A DNA stretch of 64,000 nt from Vitellaria paradoxa (GCA_019916065.1 CM034237.1:39352485-39416484), one strand, 5' to 3'; counted from the first letter of the stretch, positions 12,066 to 24,261 are shown. The notes: generated by a model not told the origin, from the letters alone. Translations and numbers: made by a program.

Positions 12066-13361
12066 ATTATATAATTTATATTAGTTTTATTAAATAATAT
12101 TAATTAAGTTTTTCATTAAAAATTGTTAATTAAACGTGATTGTTATACTATAATATATATTTTTTTATTTAAGTAATTGTACATTAATTATTGTATTAAT
12201 TATTGTACAAGTACTAACAATTTAATATATATTTTATAAACTTATTTTCATGTAAAAGGTATCTAAAAATAAATATTTATATTTGTAAATATGACATTAT
12301 TGATTGATGTGAAATCTTATGCATTTTAATTGTTGAAATATTAAAAACTATACAATTTAAGTGAATTGCAAATTAAAAAATTCGCAGTTTTAATTTCCGT
12401 CTTCATTACATAACATCCGTTATCTCCCGCTTTCATATCACCATGACCGTTATCGTTACATTACACGTTACCATCTATTAAAACCATGAGTAAAGAGATA
12501 AAAAAATCAACATCTCCCTACACTGAATCTATTTCAAGTCTGCTACCACTACAGCAAATTTAATTTGCCAAGCCTAATAACGAATTATAACCGCAGTGTA
12601 AATATTTGAAATAACAAATTGATCTTTCACAAAAAGCATTTCTAGATTGTGTGAGAAAAAACTCCAAAATGCTGCTTTGATCAGAAAGGTATGTATGAAA
12701 TAAGGAGCAGAAAATTTATGCATCTAATTTGGTGAGCCCTAGTACGCATAACTAGATGTATGGTTGAGTACTTGTATAATTTTGATGTAAGAAGAATGTG
12801 GTAATAAAATTCTATTATAGAAGTTTCATGCTAGTTTTTTTTTTTTTTTTGGATACTCATTGCAAGAAAATCATATTTAGTTATCAATTTTATTTTATTT
12901 AAAATCAATTTGGAATATTTACTTTTAGAGTATTTTTTAAGAATATCTATTTTTATTGTCGTTTGTTTTAACATATTTTTTTTAATTCTAGTATCCAAAT
13001 TTGAATCTAAAATCATATTTGTCTTTATACATTTATGTATATATATATATATTTTTTAATTTCTAATTATTTCAATCTTGATTGAAATTCTAAAATTCAA
13101 GATTTTTCTATTTAAACCTATATAAGCCTTTGGTAGGGATGGCATAGGTCCGTTTGGTTTAGGTTTATACTTAATCTAAAACTAAACTAATTTTTTTATT
13201 ATTAAAATTTAGACCCAAAACCAAATCTATTTTAAATTGGAACCAAACCAAAAATATCGCATTTGGTTCTGTTCGATTTTCAGTTCAGGCCAATTCGAAT
13301 TGAGTTGAGTTCATTTGTAACGCATTTATCACTTAAAAAAATCATGTTGAAATAAGATTTT
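12066..13361. other. AT-rich stretch, no gene seen
   Basis: AT-rich sequence with a poly-T run near 12836 and a short AT run near 13038. The phrase CATAACATCCGTTAT near 12411 recurs near 10660, which hints at related element debris. No reading frame can be supported. Confidence 0.45.
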
Positions 13362-14031
13362 GGGGCAGTTGCCTCTACACCTTTTGCACTTAGGCTAAAA
13401 ATTACTTACAATCCCTGTACCTTGTAATTATGTTCTAATATCTCTTGTATTCATATCCAAAGTACAATGTTGGACAACGTTGCATTAAGTGCTAAAAAGA
13501 CCAAAAATACCCCATTATATATTAAAAAACCCCAAATCGGTAAGTCTCCATCACTTCAATTCGAAACACTTGAACTCAACAAAGCTAAGGATTCCTTCGC
13601 GATTTTGATTTTCACCAATAGAGGCATGATTTCTTAACTTTTTAAAGTCAAGCTAAAGAAGAAAGTTGTGTATTACTATTTCTTGGTGTCTGACTGTGAA
13701 GCCATTGTCAGTCGCTCGAGAAGAAAGAGAACATGTATATGTGTATATATATTTAGGTATATTTACATACATAAACTAGAATATTTTGTGTGTGCACTAT
13801 AAAAGGTGTCAGTTTGCTACTAAGGCCCCCTTTTTTTTATTGACTGGAGATACTATAAGGGGGACAAAGGACATAGACATGAGCCCACGTCAGGTATCTT
13901 CTACTTTACTTTGAAGTCACCATTTTCTTTGTATTGTTGATTATAAAATTGCTTCTTCAATTATTAAATTTCTTTGTTCAGTATACAATTATTTTTGTGA
14001 TACTAATAGAATTTTTTTGGTTCATATAAGA

Positions 14032-15430
14032 ATGACTAACATTAAAACAATTGAGCTGCACCGTGGTGGGAGCTTTAAAGTGACTCCTCAAGGGACTATA
14101 TATAGTGGAGGCATTATGAATATATAGAAAGGTGCGATGTTGACTATCTCAGTTTTATTGACTTACAATCTTTATTTTTGATAGAGGTTACCCATGCACT
14201 AGTAGTATGTATTATAGGATATTTGGGAAAGGTTTAAGTGAGGGGTTAAGATAGATTATTTGTGATAAGGATGTTTTAGAAATGATTAGTTATTATGATA
14301 GACTACTAGTGATTGTCATTTATGTTGTCAAAGGGGATGAACTATTAAAAGTTGTGGGGAACGATGGGATGGATTTAAACCATTAGCAATAGAACACACT
14401 AGTCCTAGTCTAGCAGTTGAGACTAAAGTAGAGGATGAGACTCTTGTAGCTAAGGAGACTCTTGTGAAGGAAGTAATATAATTGAACATAATTCTGTAAA
14501 AGTTGAAGAAAATAAGAGTTCTAAAGATGAAGAGTATGTTCTTGGTGGTAAGGATAGTGATTTTAGTGATGATACGAACCCTAGTTGGTTATTGGAAGAC
14601 TTATAGGGTGTGAATGATGATGACATCTGCTAAGAAACAGACTCTTGCTCAACCAAACACATGAAAATCATGAGGATGAAAACAAGAAGGATGAAGAATG
14701 ATGGTCTGATCGTGGCACAGGCAATGAGTTAAACTCTACAAGTGGGTTTGATGAAGATGAGGATAAAGTTCACTATGCAGAGGTCAATGAAGAGGTTGAA
14801 ATGACAAAGCCCGAGTTAAAGGTTAGGATGACGTTTAAAAACATATATGTGTTTAGGCAACCTTAAAAGAATCACAAGTAAAAGAAGGTTATGACTTGAA
14901 GTTCAATAATAATGAAGCTGTTAGAGTGACTATAATCTATAAGATGGAATATGGATTTTGCATTCATGCTTCACCTATGCAGAGTGAAAGAACATTTCAG
15001 ATAAAGTCACTTTGGGCCCAACACAACTATGGGAGGTCATACCATAATCACATTGTTAGCTCTAGGTATTTGTCAAACAAGTGCTTAGAAGCTGAGAGAT
15101 AATCCATCAATTAGTCCTAATGCTTTTTAGAATGAAGTTAAGAGGGATTTGCTGGTTGATGTTAGTTGAAATTATTTATATAGAGTAAAAAGAAAAGCTA
15201 AGGAGACCGTGGATAAGGATATTAGGGAACAATATGCTAGGTTAAGAAATTATGCTGCCACTGTTAGGCTACATAATTCATATACTTGGATTAAAATTCA
15301 AACTTAAAAAACAAGTTGAGAATTATCTACTAAATCCCAATGCTGAGCACAAATTTTGTTTAAGTCATATTTATGCTAATTTCTCAAAGAAATTTAAAGG
15401 GAAAGAATTGAAAGATTACTCAGCATTGGG
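14032..15430 (+). pseudogene. MULE transposase pseudogene, left arm
   Basis: The start codon at 14032 opens MTNIKTIELHRGGSFKVTPQ, the N-terminal domain usual in plant MULE transposases, but the frame soon shifts and stops. An acidic, glutamate-rich linker follows (about 14400-14800). Next comes the Mutator DNA-binding region around 14830-15100 (YGFCIHASPMQSERTFQIKS is in frame), then EQYARLRNYAATV and WIKIQT near 15290. The frame then jumps to NPNAEHKFCLSHIYANFSKK at about 15335-15400. A complete transposase has its DDE catalytic segment between those points, so this arm has lost it. The copy ends where the opposite arm begins. It cannot be functional. Confidence 0.85.
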
Positions 15431-17074
15431 CATTAACTGGACAAAGGTAGCTTCTAAGCCCTTATATTTATCTGAAATAAAACACCACCCTATTTCATCG
15501 TCATCAATTAGCAACTTTAAAAACGAATTCCAAGAGTCTTTGTTCTCAACTTCTACCACAACAATGGCAAACGAAAACATATTGTCACTTTCATCCTAGC
15601 AACTGTACTTAAAACTGACTACCATACAACCCCTTTAAAAAACAATCATCAAGTCCAATGATAAGCCTACAACCATTCAAAAATCTATAGAGTTGAGCTT
15701 GGTACCTTACATACATCCTAACAAATAGAGGAGGTAATTTCGGACTTAGTCGTTCAGTTTGAATTTTAATCCAAGTACGTGGATTATATAGAATAACAGT
15801 GGCAGCATAATCCCTCAACCTAGCATATTGTTCCCTAATATTCCCATCTATGGTCTCTTTAGCATTTCTCTTTGCTCTATGTAATTGATTTTGATTGACA
15901 TCAACCACCAAATCCCTCTTAAATTTATTATGGAAAACACCAAGACTAATTGACGGATTATCTCTAAGCTTCTCCAAGTACTTGTTTAATAGATAACTAG
16001 GGTTGATAAGGTGATTATGATATAAACTCCCACAATTTTTCTGGGGCTAGAGTGAATTTTATCTGAAATATTCTTTCACCCTGTATAGGTGAACCATAAA
16101 TCTAAAGCCCATATTCCATTCTACAGATTTCGACAACTCTGACAGTTTTATTCTTTATGTACTTCAAGTCATAACCTTCTCTTACTTGCCATTCTTTTAA
16201 GGCTTTCCTAAACACATATATGTTTTTAAACCTCATCCTAACCTTCAACTTTGGCTTTGCCATGTCAATCTCTTTATTGAACTCTGCATAGTGAACTCTA
16301 CCCTCATTGTCATCAGACCTCCTAGTAGAGTTTAAGTCATTGTCATGCCGTGATCAAACCACCACTCATCATCCCCGTTGTTTTCATTTTCATGATTTTC
16401 ATGTGTTCCTACCTAAGTAAGAGTCTATTTCTCAGCAAAAATGTCATCGTCTATAAGTCCTCCAATAACCACCTAAGGTTTGTATCATCACTAGAATCAC
16501 TATCATTACCACCAAGAAGATACTCTTCATCTTCAGAATTCTCATTTTCTTCAACTTCTGTAGAATTATGTTCAATTACATCACTCCCTTCACAAACCTC
16601 ACTCCTTACTATAGGAGTCTCCTTAGCCATAAGAGTCTGCTCAACTGCAGGAGTCTCATTCTCTACTTCAGTCTCAACTGCTGGACTAGGACTATAACCT
16701 TCTATTACTAATGGTTTTAACCCCTACAACACTATTTTATCCTTTCCCACAACTTGTAATGGTTCATCCTCTTTGACAACATAAATGACAATTACTACTA
16801 GTCCATCATAATAGCTAATCATTTCTAAAACATCTTTGTCATAGATAATTTCTTGCAGCCCCTCACTTAAACCTATCCCAGGTATCTTATAATACATACT
16901 ACTAGTACATAAGTAACCTCTATCCAAAAATAAAGATTATAAGTCAATAAAACTAAGATAGTCAACATTGCACCTTTCTGTATACTCCATAGTGCCTCCA
17001 CTGTATATCGTCCCTTGATGTGTCACCTGAAAGATCCCACCATGGTGCAACTTAAATATTTTAACATTAGCCAT
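15415..17074 (-). pseudogene. MULE transposase pseudogene, right arm
   Basis: Reading from 17074 on the minus strand: MANVKIFKLHHGGIFQVTHQ, a PB1-like N-terminal MULE region with CNVDYLSFIDL. A stop and frame change follow. The acidic linker lies at about 16700-16330. The Mutator DNA-binding region (about 16265-16020) contains FKNIYVFRKALKEWQ. The catalytic part (about 15980-15415) contains GCRLIIGLDDCFLKGLYG, then VVVEVENKDSW and GWCFISDKYKGLEA, and stops at MPNAE. This arm therefore keeps the segment lost from the left arm but lacks the C-terminal part. A likely intron acceptor (TACAG) lies just before the start codon. Several stops make it non-functional. Confidence 0.85.
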
Positions 17075-17710
17075 CCCTGTATGAGACAAACAAATTCTAT
17101 CAGTATCATAAAAGCAATTATATACTGAATAAAGAAATTTAATAATTGAAAAAGTAATTTTATAATCAACAATACAAAGCAAATGGTGACTTCAAAGCAA
17201 AGCAAGAGATACCGCACATGAGCCGATGTCTATGTCCTCTACCCCCCACATGGTATCACCAATTGAGAAAAAAATGGGGACCTCAACAGCAAACTAACAC
17301 CTCTTATAGCACACACAAAGATATTATAGTTTATGTATGCAAATACACCCATATGTACGCACATACACACTTGTACTTTTTCTTCTTAAGCAAATGGTAA
17401 TGACTTCATAGTCGGACACCAAGAAATCATAGCACACACCTTTCTTCTTCAACTCGACTTCAAAAAGCCAAGAAATTGAGCCTCTATTGGTGAAAATCGC
17501 AATCGCAAAGAAAGCCCTAACTTTGGTGGGTTCAAGTGCTTCAGATTGAAGTTGTGGCGACTTACTGATTTGGGGGTTTTAATATATAATGAGGTTTTTT
17601 GGTCTTTTTAACACTTAATATAATGCCATCAAACGTTGCACTTTGAATATAAATATAGGAGATATTAATGCACAATTACGAGGTACAGGAGGTTTAAAGG
17701 CAATAACCTC

Positions 17711-18884
17711 TTATTATAATATTAAGTTGGCAATCTTCAGATTATTTATAAATCACTTATGGGTGCAATTGGTAAGCTTGAAGTTCACTCTGCAAGAAGA
17801 CCTCTCAAATTTTAATCCCATAAAATGGAGATCTATTTGGCCCTTAATAATAGGGGAATTTGATTTTGAGAATTTGCAAGGTTTTTGGGTTAGGTTGTAA
17901 TATTTTTACATTTATTATAGAAGCATTGATTTTGTCAGAAAATAGCCAAAGAGATAGATTGTTGTATTTATATTTATAATTGAAAAATTGGTACAAAATA
18001 ATTAGTTCAATTTTGTATTCTTAAACATTGGTTAGCAAGGTTATTGAATTCGAGATTTTACTTAAAATGAGTGGAGGGTCCCAAAAATCAAATTGTAAAA
18101 TTGAATCGCAAAATTGTAAATTTTACCTAATGCTTATAAAATGATAGCGTAATCTATTATACTATAATTCTTCATTTAGAGCCTTCATTTTTTGTCATAA
18201 GTAAAGAATTTATTAATAAGACAAGAGGGCAAAGACATTCATCAAAAAAATATCATATACAAAAATTTACTCATATCAACAAAATAAATTTTTAACAAAA
18301 TTAACAAAAGATTCTATATCTGACTATATACTCTTTTTACCCAACTACACAATTGGGACTATTAAATTGTTTAGTGTGACTTATACAATTGACAATAAGA
18401 TATTAATTTTATTTTATCTTAATTTTTGTTGGAGTTGAAATGAATTTATAATATTTTATTATAGGTATCTTAGTTTCCATCCTAGCTACTGATAGTCAAT
18501 TTGGTGAAATAATGCACATAATCCTCAACTAGTATAATATTGTTATAGATTCAAAATATCTTTTAAAAAAAAAAGTAACAATTAACAAGTGAAATAATTG
18601 TAACCTGTCACTTGAAAAAAATTACAAAATTCTATTTTATTTAACAAAATTACACAAAAATTAATTAATTTTTAAAATTAGTAAAAATACCTATAAAATT
18701 AAGATTTTACAGATTAAAATCCAAATTTTACGTCTCAAAATCGAGATTTACCTATTTTACTCTAATTAAGATTTTATAAGAGACCGAACAAATTTTCTTG
18801 CTCTAACTCCATAATATCGTAAGATTTTAAGATTTAAATTTTAATTTTAACAACATTGTTGGTTAAAGTATCGTTGAATATAGG
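17711..18884. other. AT-rich stretch, no gene seen
   Basis: AT-rich flanking sequence between the MULE inverted repeat and the CACTA element. No frame or element end can be supported. Confidence 0.5.
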
Positions 18885-18910
18885 ATGCACTACAAGGGAA
18901 GAGGGAATTG

Positions 18911-19240
18911 TCGACCGCCAAACGACCGCTATAAAGCGGTCGTAGATGCTAGGGTCGAGAAAAGTTTTAAACGACCGCTTAGAGGTGGTCGTCTAAAATC
19001 TCGACCGCTAAATACTTTTTTGGCGACCGCTTAAAAGTAGTCGTCAAAAATTTTTTGGTGACCGTCTCAAAGCGGTCGTCTAAAATTATATGGAATGCTG
19101 AGACCCTTTTTGGCGACCGCCTCAAAGTAGTCGTCTAAAGTTATATAGAATGCTGAGACCCTTTTTGGCGACCGCCTAAAAGCGGTCGTCTAAAGTGTTA
19201 CCCAACCTTTTTAACAACTGCTTAAAGGCGGTCGTTTATT
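18911..19240. repeat. Palindromic subterminal repeats of the CACTA element, left side
   Basis: The motif GCGACCGC plus about 5-8 bases plus GCGGTCGTC is repeated about six times. Each unit is itself an inverted repeat (GACCGC against GCGGTC). CACTA transposases bind subterminal repeats of this kind. The units vary mainly in the loop (TTAAAA, CTCAAA, CTAAAA). Confidence 0.85.
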
Positions 19241-19629
19241 GTATTTTTTAAAAAAAAATATGTTTATTTCTGCTAAAAAGCAAAAAAAAACCTGTACATT
19301 CATGCAAAAAAAACCTGTACATTGATTAAACTAGTTCATTCAAATATATACTACGACAATATGAATTTATCCAACAAAATTTCATAAAATATTTGGTAAA
19401 ATAATAATTACATTATCCTTAATTTTACAAAATATAATCAAACAATGTCTTCGAGTAAGTGTCGACCTCAAAACCATAAGAGAACCCATCAAACCTGAAA
19501 TTAACAAAAAAAATTAAATTAAATATGATTATAGAAATTATAATGAATGCACAATTCAAGTTTAAAATTATAAACAAACCGCAAGTGTAAATATTTAAAT
19601 TTAATCAAATTAGAAGCATAAACTTCCCT

Positions 19630-20510
19630 TACCCTTTCTGGGTGATCTGTGACTTAAATTCAAGTCCTGTTCATTCCCATAGCTTCTAAATGACTTAGAT
19701 TCAGTGCACATTAGGTTCCATTTATAACGAATGCCATTTGCTCGATTTAAGCAGCCAAATCCTAAGTTTGAGGTTCTAAGCCTTGAGTTTCAACTCAAAC
19801 CTACCCAGACCATTTCTAAGCGATCTGTAACTCAGATTCAAGCTCCGTTCATTCCCCCAGCTTCTAAATGACTTAGACTCGCTAGACGTCAGGTTCCATT
19901 AATAACAGATGCCGTTTGCTCGGTTGCAATAGTCAAATCCTAAGTTAGAGAATTTAAACCTTAGGTTTCAACTTGAACTTACCCGGGGCCATTCTGAGTG
20001 ATCCGTAGCTCAGATTTTCACATGGTTTATTTCTCTAAGTCCGAAATGGGAAGAACTTACCACTCGTCAAGTTTCATCAAGATCTAAAGGTGCATGCTTA
20101 GTTTGAGCAGTTAAGTTCTCCATAAATGTTTCTAAGTTTCAAGTTTTGAGTAGAACCTAGTCGGAGCCATTCTGGATGATCCATAGCTCGAATGCCCGCG
20201 TGGTTTGTTCCTGCAAGTCCCAAATGGCTGGAACTCGCTTCTTGTCAAGTTTTGTCCAAATCAGATAACGCATGCTCGATTTGAGCAGTTGAGTTCTCTG
20301 TGGGTGTTTCTAAGTTTCAAGTTTTGAGTAGAATCTACCCGGGGCCACTCCGGGTGATCCGTAATTCAGATTCACGCACGATTCATTGCTGCAAGTCCCA
20401 AATGGCTGAAACTCGCTACTCGTCAAGTTCCATCTAGATCGGATGGTGCATGCTCGGTTCGAGCAATTGACTCTGCCATTACATCGTTCTATATTTCAAG
20501 TTTCAAGTTT
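19630..20510 (+). repeat. Five-unit minisatellite of about 172-180 bp inside the CACTA element
   Basis: Units begin near 19631, 19803, 19981, 20157 and 20337, each with a version of ACCCGGGGCCATTCTGGGTG followed by ATCCGTA. They share a TTCTAAATGACTTAGA or CAAGTCCCAAATGGCTG-type middle and a TGCTCGATTTGAGCAGTT-type end. The array is diverged, so it is not a recent expansion. It lies 3' of the transposase exons on the minus strand and within the element. Confidence 0.85.
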
Positions 20511-20806
20511 TAAGTTGTAAGTTTCATGTTTGAACCTATGTTAAACCTATGTTAAATTATCAAAATTGTAAGTATCATGTTCAAACCCATGTTCAACCTA
20601 TGTTTAAGATCAAAGTTGTAAGGTTTATGTTTTTATATTTGACTTTACATTTGAAGTCTACGAACGAAACATGACATATATAGACACCTACGTAGAAATT
20701 TGTGAACTATAAAACAGTATTGAAATTTATGCAAAATAAAATTTATACATGCAGTTGTAAATAATTAAAATTGTACCTCATCACGACTATCTCGTTACAC
20801 TGGAAG

Positions 20807-21718
20807 CTAGGGTGGTCCGCTATCATCATTGCCCTCCTACATTTAATAATTCAAAATTTTAGTTATTCTAATTATCTGAAAACAAAATTTAAAAATATTA
20901 AAAATTAATGTGTGTTTAATACTCAGTTTCTTACCTGTCTGGATTGTCGTGGGCCATGGAACTTCGCCCGTAGCTGATTCTGCATATGCTCCATATGCTG
21001 AAACATCTCATCACGAAACTCATCGAGGACCTCCGCGCGAGCCTCCTCGCGAACCTCAGCTCGAACCTCCCATGTTTCGTACGTAAAGCCTAAATCTTCT
21101 GTCAACTTTTGAGCATGGTAGTAAGACTCACAAACCTTTGCACCCTTTGGTAGGACCTTTTTCAACAATTCTAGTAACATGTCGAACGAACTGTTGGTCC
21201 ACTGATTCAAAACTTTCAAGTGCAACAGCTCAACAATAAAAGACAACTGACTATAATTCTGACAACCGGGGTATAATTCGGTGTTTGCATCATCGAGGAT
21301 TCTGAAAAAATGTAATGAATCTTCGTTGGCACCAGATCGGGGATTACTTCCCCTCGCTTCATTAGCCTCACTACTCGATTCTACGACGGGCACCCCAGCC
21401 AAGATCTCTTGCATCATTTCAATCATTGGATCCCTAGACATAACATTTGCATAGAAGTCAACCCTTTCCTCATGTCGTTGGAGCGAAGTATAAGCCTCCC
21501 CATGCTTTGTCCAATTCTTATAAGTTTTCAAGAACCCATGCCTAATCAAATGATCCCTAACCACTTCCCGTGTGAAATGGATATCGATTAATACACTTTC
21601 TGCACGGGCAGTTGATCGATTGTTGGTCCAACGTATAGGTGTATGCAATGAACTCTTCAATCCCTTGTACGTATTGAGTTGACAACCTATTCGGCAAGTC
21701 AATCCAAGTCTTGTCCAT
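20807..21718 (-). pseudogene. TNP2-like CACTA transposase remnant (transposase-associated domain plus C-terminal tail)
   Basis: The start at 21718 opens MDKTWIDLPNRLSTQYVQG, the plant transposase-associated domain, continuing to CPCRKCINR. The frame then shifts near 21580, and the domain resumes in another frame as FTREVVRDHLIRHGF and NWTKHGE. Next come the spacer with LDDANTELYPGCQNYSQLSF and VLNQWTNSSFDMLLELLKK, and YYHAQKLTEDLGF. The sequence jumps directly to a charged tail (REEARAEVLDEFRDEMFQHM), so the central catalytic transposase region is missing. Exon 1 ends at 20935 before GTAAGAAAC. A small second exon (20836-20777) adds EGNDDSGPP and a stop, with clean splice signals. The internal deletion and the frameshift rule out activity. 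Confidence 0.88.
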
Positions 21719-22894
21719 CTCTTCAAATACAACGTCGTCGAATGTACTAAATAGATGGATGAAATATGTTTAAGTAATTTACCAGTGAAACCTACATGAA
21801 TGTTCTTTAAAAAAAAAAAAAAACCTAAAACTTGTCACTAAAGGGTGGTTGGTCCTATCCCATTCGAGAATCCACGATCCAACTCATACTCAATGCCCTT
21901 AATCCCTTTATCTATTGTTAGACGAAATTTTGGAAGCATCTCCACGTAGTTCTCCAAGTACACAACATAAAAATGGTGTTTCCCGCATTTATGTATGTAC
22001 CTAGAGAACAAAGGGAGTCGATGCACGAAAATCGCCTGACATAGAACTGGCATGAGCAGTGTTGAGTATAAGATGGATAATTACATTCCCAAACTGTCCA
22101 AACTGGACAATTCAAGGATCGCATATGTTGATTTGGGCATCCTTGTCACAGGAACAAATTAGGTCGTAAAAGATTTAACTCGTCACATCAAAGATGACCA
22201 AATCGACTGTCGTGATACGATCCTCGAACTGGTCTAAGTTTATTTTAAAATACGAATATATGTACATGCATGAAGATAACAACTTAACGAATTCTAAAAG
22301 GGAATCTCCAATATGTTATACTGAACTATTTGGAGATTTCGAGATAGTTATTTGGATTTGTAACGATTTGCTGATCATTTCGAGATAAATAATATAATTA
22401 ATATTATGTATTTGTTAACCATTTCATTTAAATTTAGGTAACCCCTAATTGAATTTAACCTTATATTAAAGTAGAAAAAATTAAACAAATTAAGAGTATT
22501 TAAACCAACCAAAGTAATCATAAAAAATAATCAACAACTCAACAAAATAATATTCAAAGCACAATTAATTTAACCAAGATAATCATTCAAATTTACAATT
22601 TAACAAATTTACAACTCAAACAATTTAGCAATATGAAAAATTTAACAACTTAATCAAAGCATATTTAATTTAACTAAAATAATAATTCAATTTTGCAATT
22701 AAACAAATTTACAACTTCAACAATTTTACTATCTAAACAATTAACAATTTAATTAACTAAATCAAAATAAAAAAATTGAACATACATTTGACAATTTATG
22801 AAGCGGATAGGGGAAGAGAGAATGGGAAGAGAGAGACAAAGAGAAAGAAGGAAAATACGTTTTAACGAGAAAGAGAGGAGTAGGAGTTAAATAA

Positions 22895-22960
22895 GTTTTA
22901 GACGACTGCTTAAAAGCGGTCGAGCATGTCTCTTAAGTGGTCGTCTACTGTACTTTTCTC
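22895..22960. repeat. Palindromic subterminal repeats of the CACTA element, right side
   Basis: GACGACTGCTTAAAAGCGGT followed by CGAGCATGTCTCTTAAGTGG and TCGTC repeats the left-end motif, less regularly and fewer times. It lies about 50-110 bp inside the right terminus, just after the purine-rich tract. Confidence 0.75.
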
Positions 22961-23009
22961 AACCATCTTGAACGTGCCGTGGGACCCTATTCACTTAATT
23001 CTAGTAGTG

Positions 23010-23468
23010 ATGATTTTGTGATAAAAGAAATAACTCTGACCCACCAAAGTAGGCGTGTGCATAATTGTTGAAATTTCTGATTTTGCATATGGTATTTTTT
23101 AAGGGTCAAAATCTAAAAGAGACTAATTAATTAGTAGAAGTGGATACAGTTCAAACTAATTTCTTCCTCACTTGAGGGAGTATGCATTACTACTTGCTAG
23201 TGGCAGACATAGTTTATATGTAAAAATACACGTGTGTGTTTATCATAAAAACATACATGAATAGGGATGCAAGGGGGAAATTAAACAATTAAAAGGTTAA
23301 AGTAAATGAACTTTGAATATTTGTTAGTTTATAAATATTAAAAAACACACAGATATTTTATAAAAAATAATTTGTTAAAAATAATTTTACTAAAGGTTTA
23401 AAAAGTATTTGTTAAAAATAAAAATATTTTATTCTAAATTTTTGATCTTCAAATGGCCCTAAAAGAAG
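23010..23468. other. AT-rich spacer between CACTA element and MITE
   Basis: Contains the second ATG target-site copy and otherwise AT-rich sequence without a supportable reading frame. Confidence 0.45.
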
Positions 23469-24261
23469 CTCCGTTTAAACACTGTTGAATAAGTTAGATG
23501 TAATAAGATTAAGGGTTAACCCTTTATATGATACAATTTTACTAAGATCAAATTACTCTCAAATACAAAAAAAAAAAAAAAAAAACAAATAAACTAATGC
23601 ATATAAACAATCATACATATACATAAAAATTTTATTCTTCTCTTACTTTCTTTACTTAGTTAAAAATTAATTTATAATAAATGTTATAAAAGAATAAATG
23701 AATTTATTAAAATTATAAATTATTTATATCCTTATTTTTGTAATTAACACTTATTGTTTGTAATTATTCTTTAGCTGGTGAAATCAAATTAAAAAATAAT
23801 GACAAATTATTAATATAATTGTAATTTATTTTAATTTGAATAAATAGTAATAATAATAATTATAAAAATTATTATTTATATAATAAAGTTTTTTAGTAAT
23901 AAATAATTTTAATTTTAATAGTAAATCATTATGTATTTTTAATATTAATTAATTTTGATTAATATAAAAATATTAATAAAAGAAATCATTATAATAAATT
24001 ATTATTTATATATTAAAATTTAATTTTTATTTTAATAAATTCAATTATTCTTTTATAATACTTATTATAAATTAATTTGTAATTGGGTAAAGCAAGTAAA
24101 AGAAGAATAAAATTTTTATATTTACGTATAGGCATATGTATGTATGTATTTGGTTTTTTCTTATATTTGAGAGTATTTTAATCTTAGTAAAGTTACATTA
24201 TATAAAGGGTTGACTATTGATCTTATTCCATCTAACTTAGTTAACCGTGTTTAAATAGAGG
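23469..24261. mobile_element. MITE of about 0.8 kb with long inverted ends
   Basis: The left end CTCCGTTTAAACACTGTTGA pairs with the complement of the right end, CTCTATTTAAACACGGTTAA. Pairing continues through AAGTTAGATG, AACCCTTTATAT and TTTACTAAGAT. The flanks both read AAAGAAG (23462-23468 and 24262-24268), a 7-bp direct duplication, or 8 bp with one mismatch, as in hAT-like elements. There is no coding capacity. The right flank is CACTA-end sequence, so this element inserted into an older CACTA remnant. Confidence 0.75.

Larger units (their letters stand above)
13362..17710. mobile_element. Inverted duplication of a Mutator-like element (MULE), tail to tail
   Basis: The sequence from about 13362 inward is repeated in inverted orientation from about 17710 inward. 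Paired landmarks include TTAAGTGTTAAAAAGACC-type sequence near 13485 and near 17605, TTTTCACCAATAGAGG at about 13610 against its complement near 17485, and the transposase start codons at 14032 (plus) and 17074 (minus). The arms match over roughly 1.9 kb and meet at about 15420. Many substitutions and small indels separate the arms, so the duplication is not recent. Each arm has a different internal truncation. No matching outer target duplication was found. Confidence 0.85.
18888..23009 (-). mobile_element. CACTA (En/Spm-type) DNA transposon, internally deleted
   Basis: The left end is CACTACAAGGGAAGAGG and the right end reads CACTACTAGAATTAAG on the complement. Both are flanked by the 3-bp duplication ATG (18885-18887 and 23010-23012), as expected for CACTA elements. 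The 4122-bp body has palindromic subterminal repeats, a five-unit minisatellite and a minus-strand transposase remnant. Full elements of this class are usually much longer and carry a complete TNP2-type transposase. Here only its two extremities remain, so the element is non-autonomous. The right end is the 5' end of the element. It includes a purine-rich tract (about 22805-22880) shared with the two related ends downstream. Confidence 0.93.

Noticed and set aside
12550..12562. CACTAC word as the left end of another CACTA element
   Set aside because: No palindromic GACCGC repeats follow and no 3-bp duplication pairs it with the ends at 24393 or 26103.
15252..15599. 115-codon plus-strand frame taken as one gene
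   Set aside because: It is a chimera: the first half is left-arm MULE transposase (NPNAEHKFCLSHIY), and the second half is antisense of the right-arm copy.
16350..16697. Serine-rich plus-strand frame of 115 codons
   Set aside because: Antisense shadow of the acidic linker in the right-arm MULE transposase.
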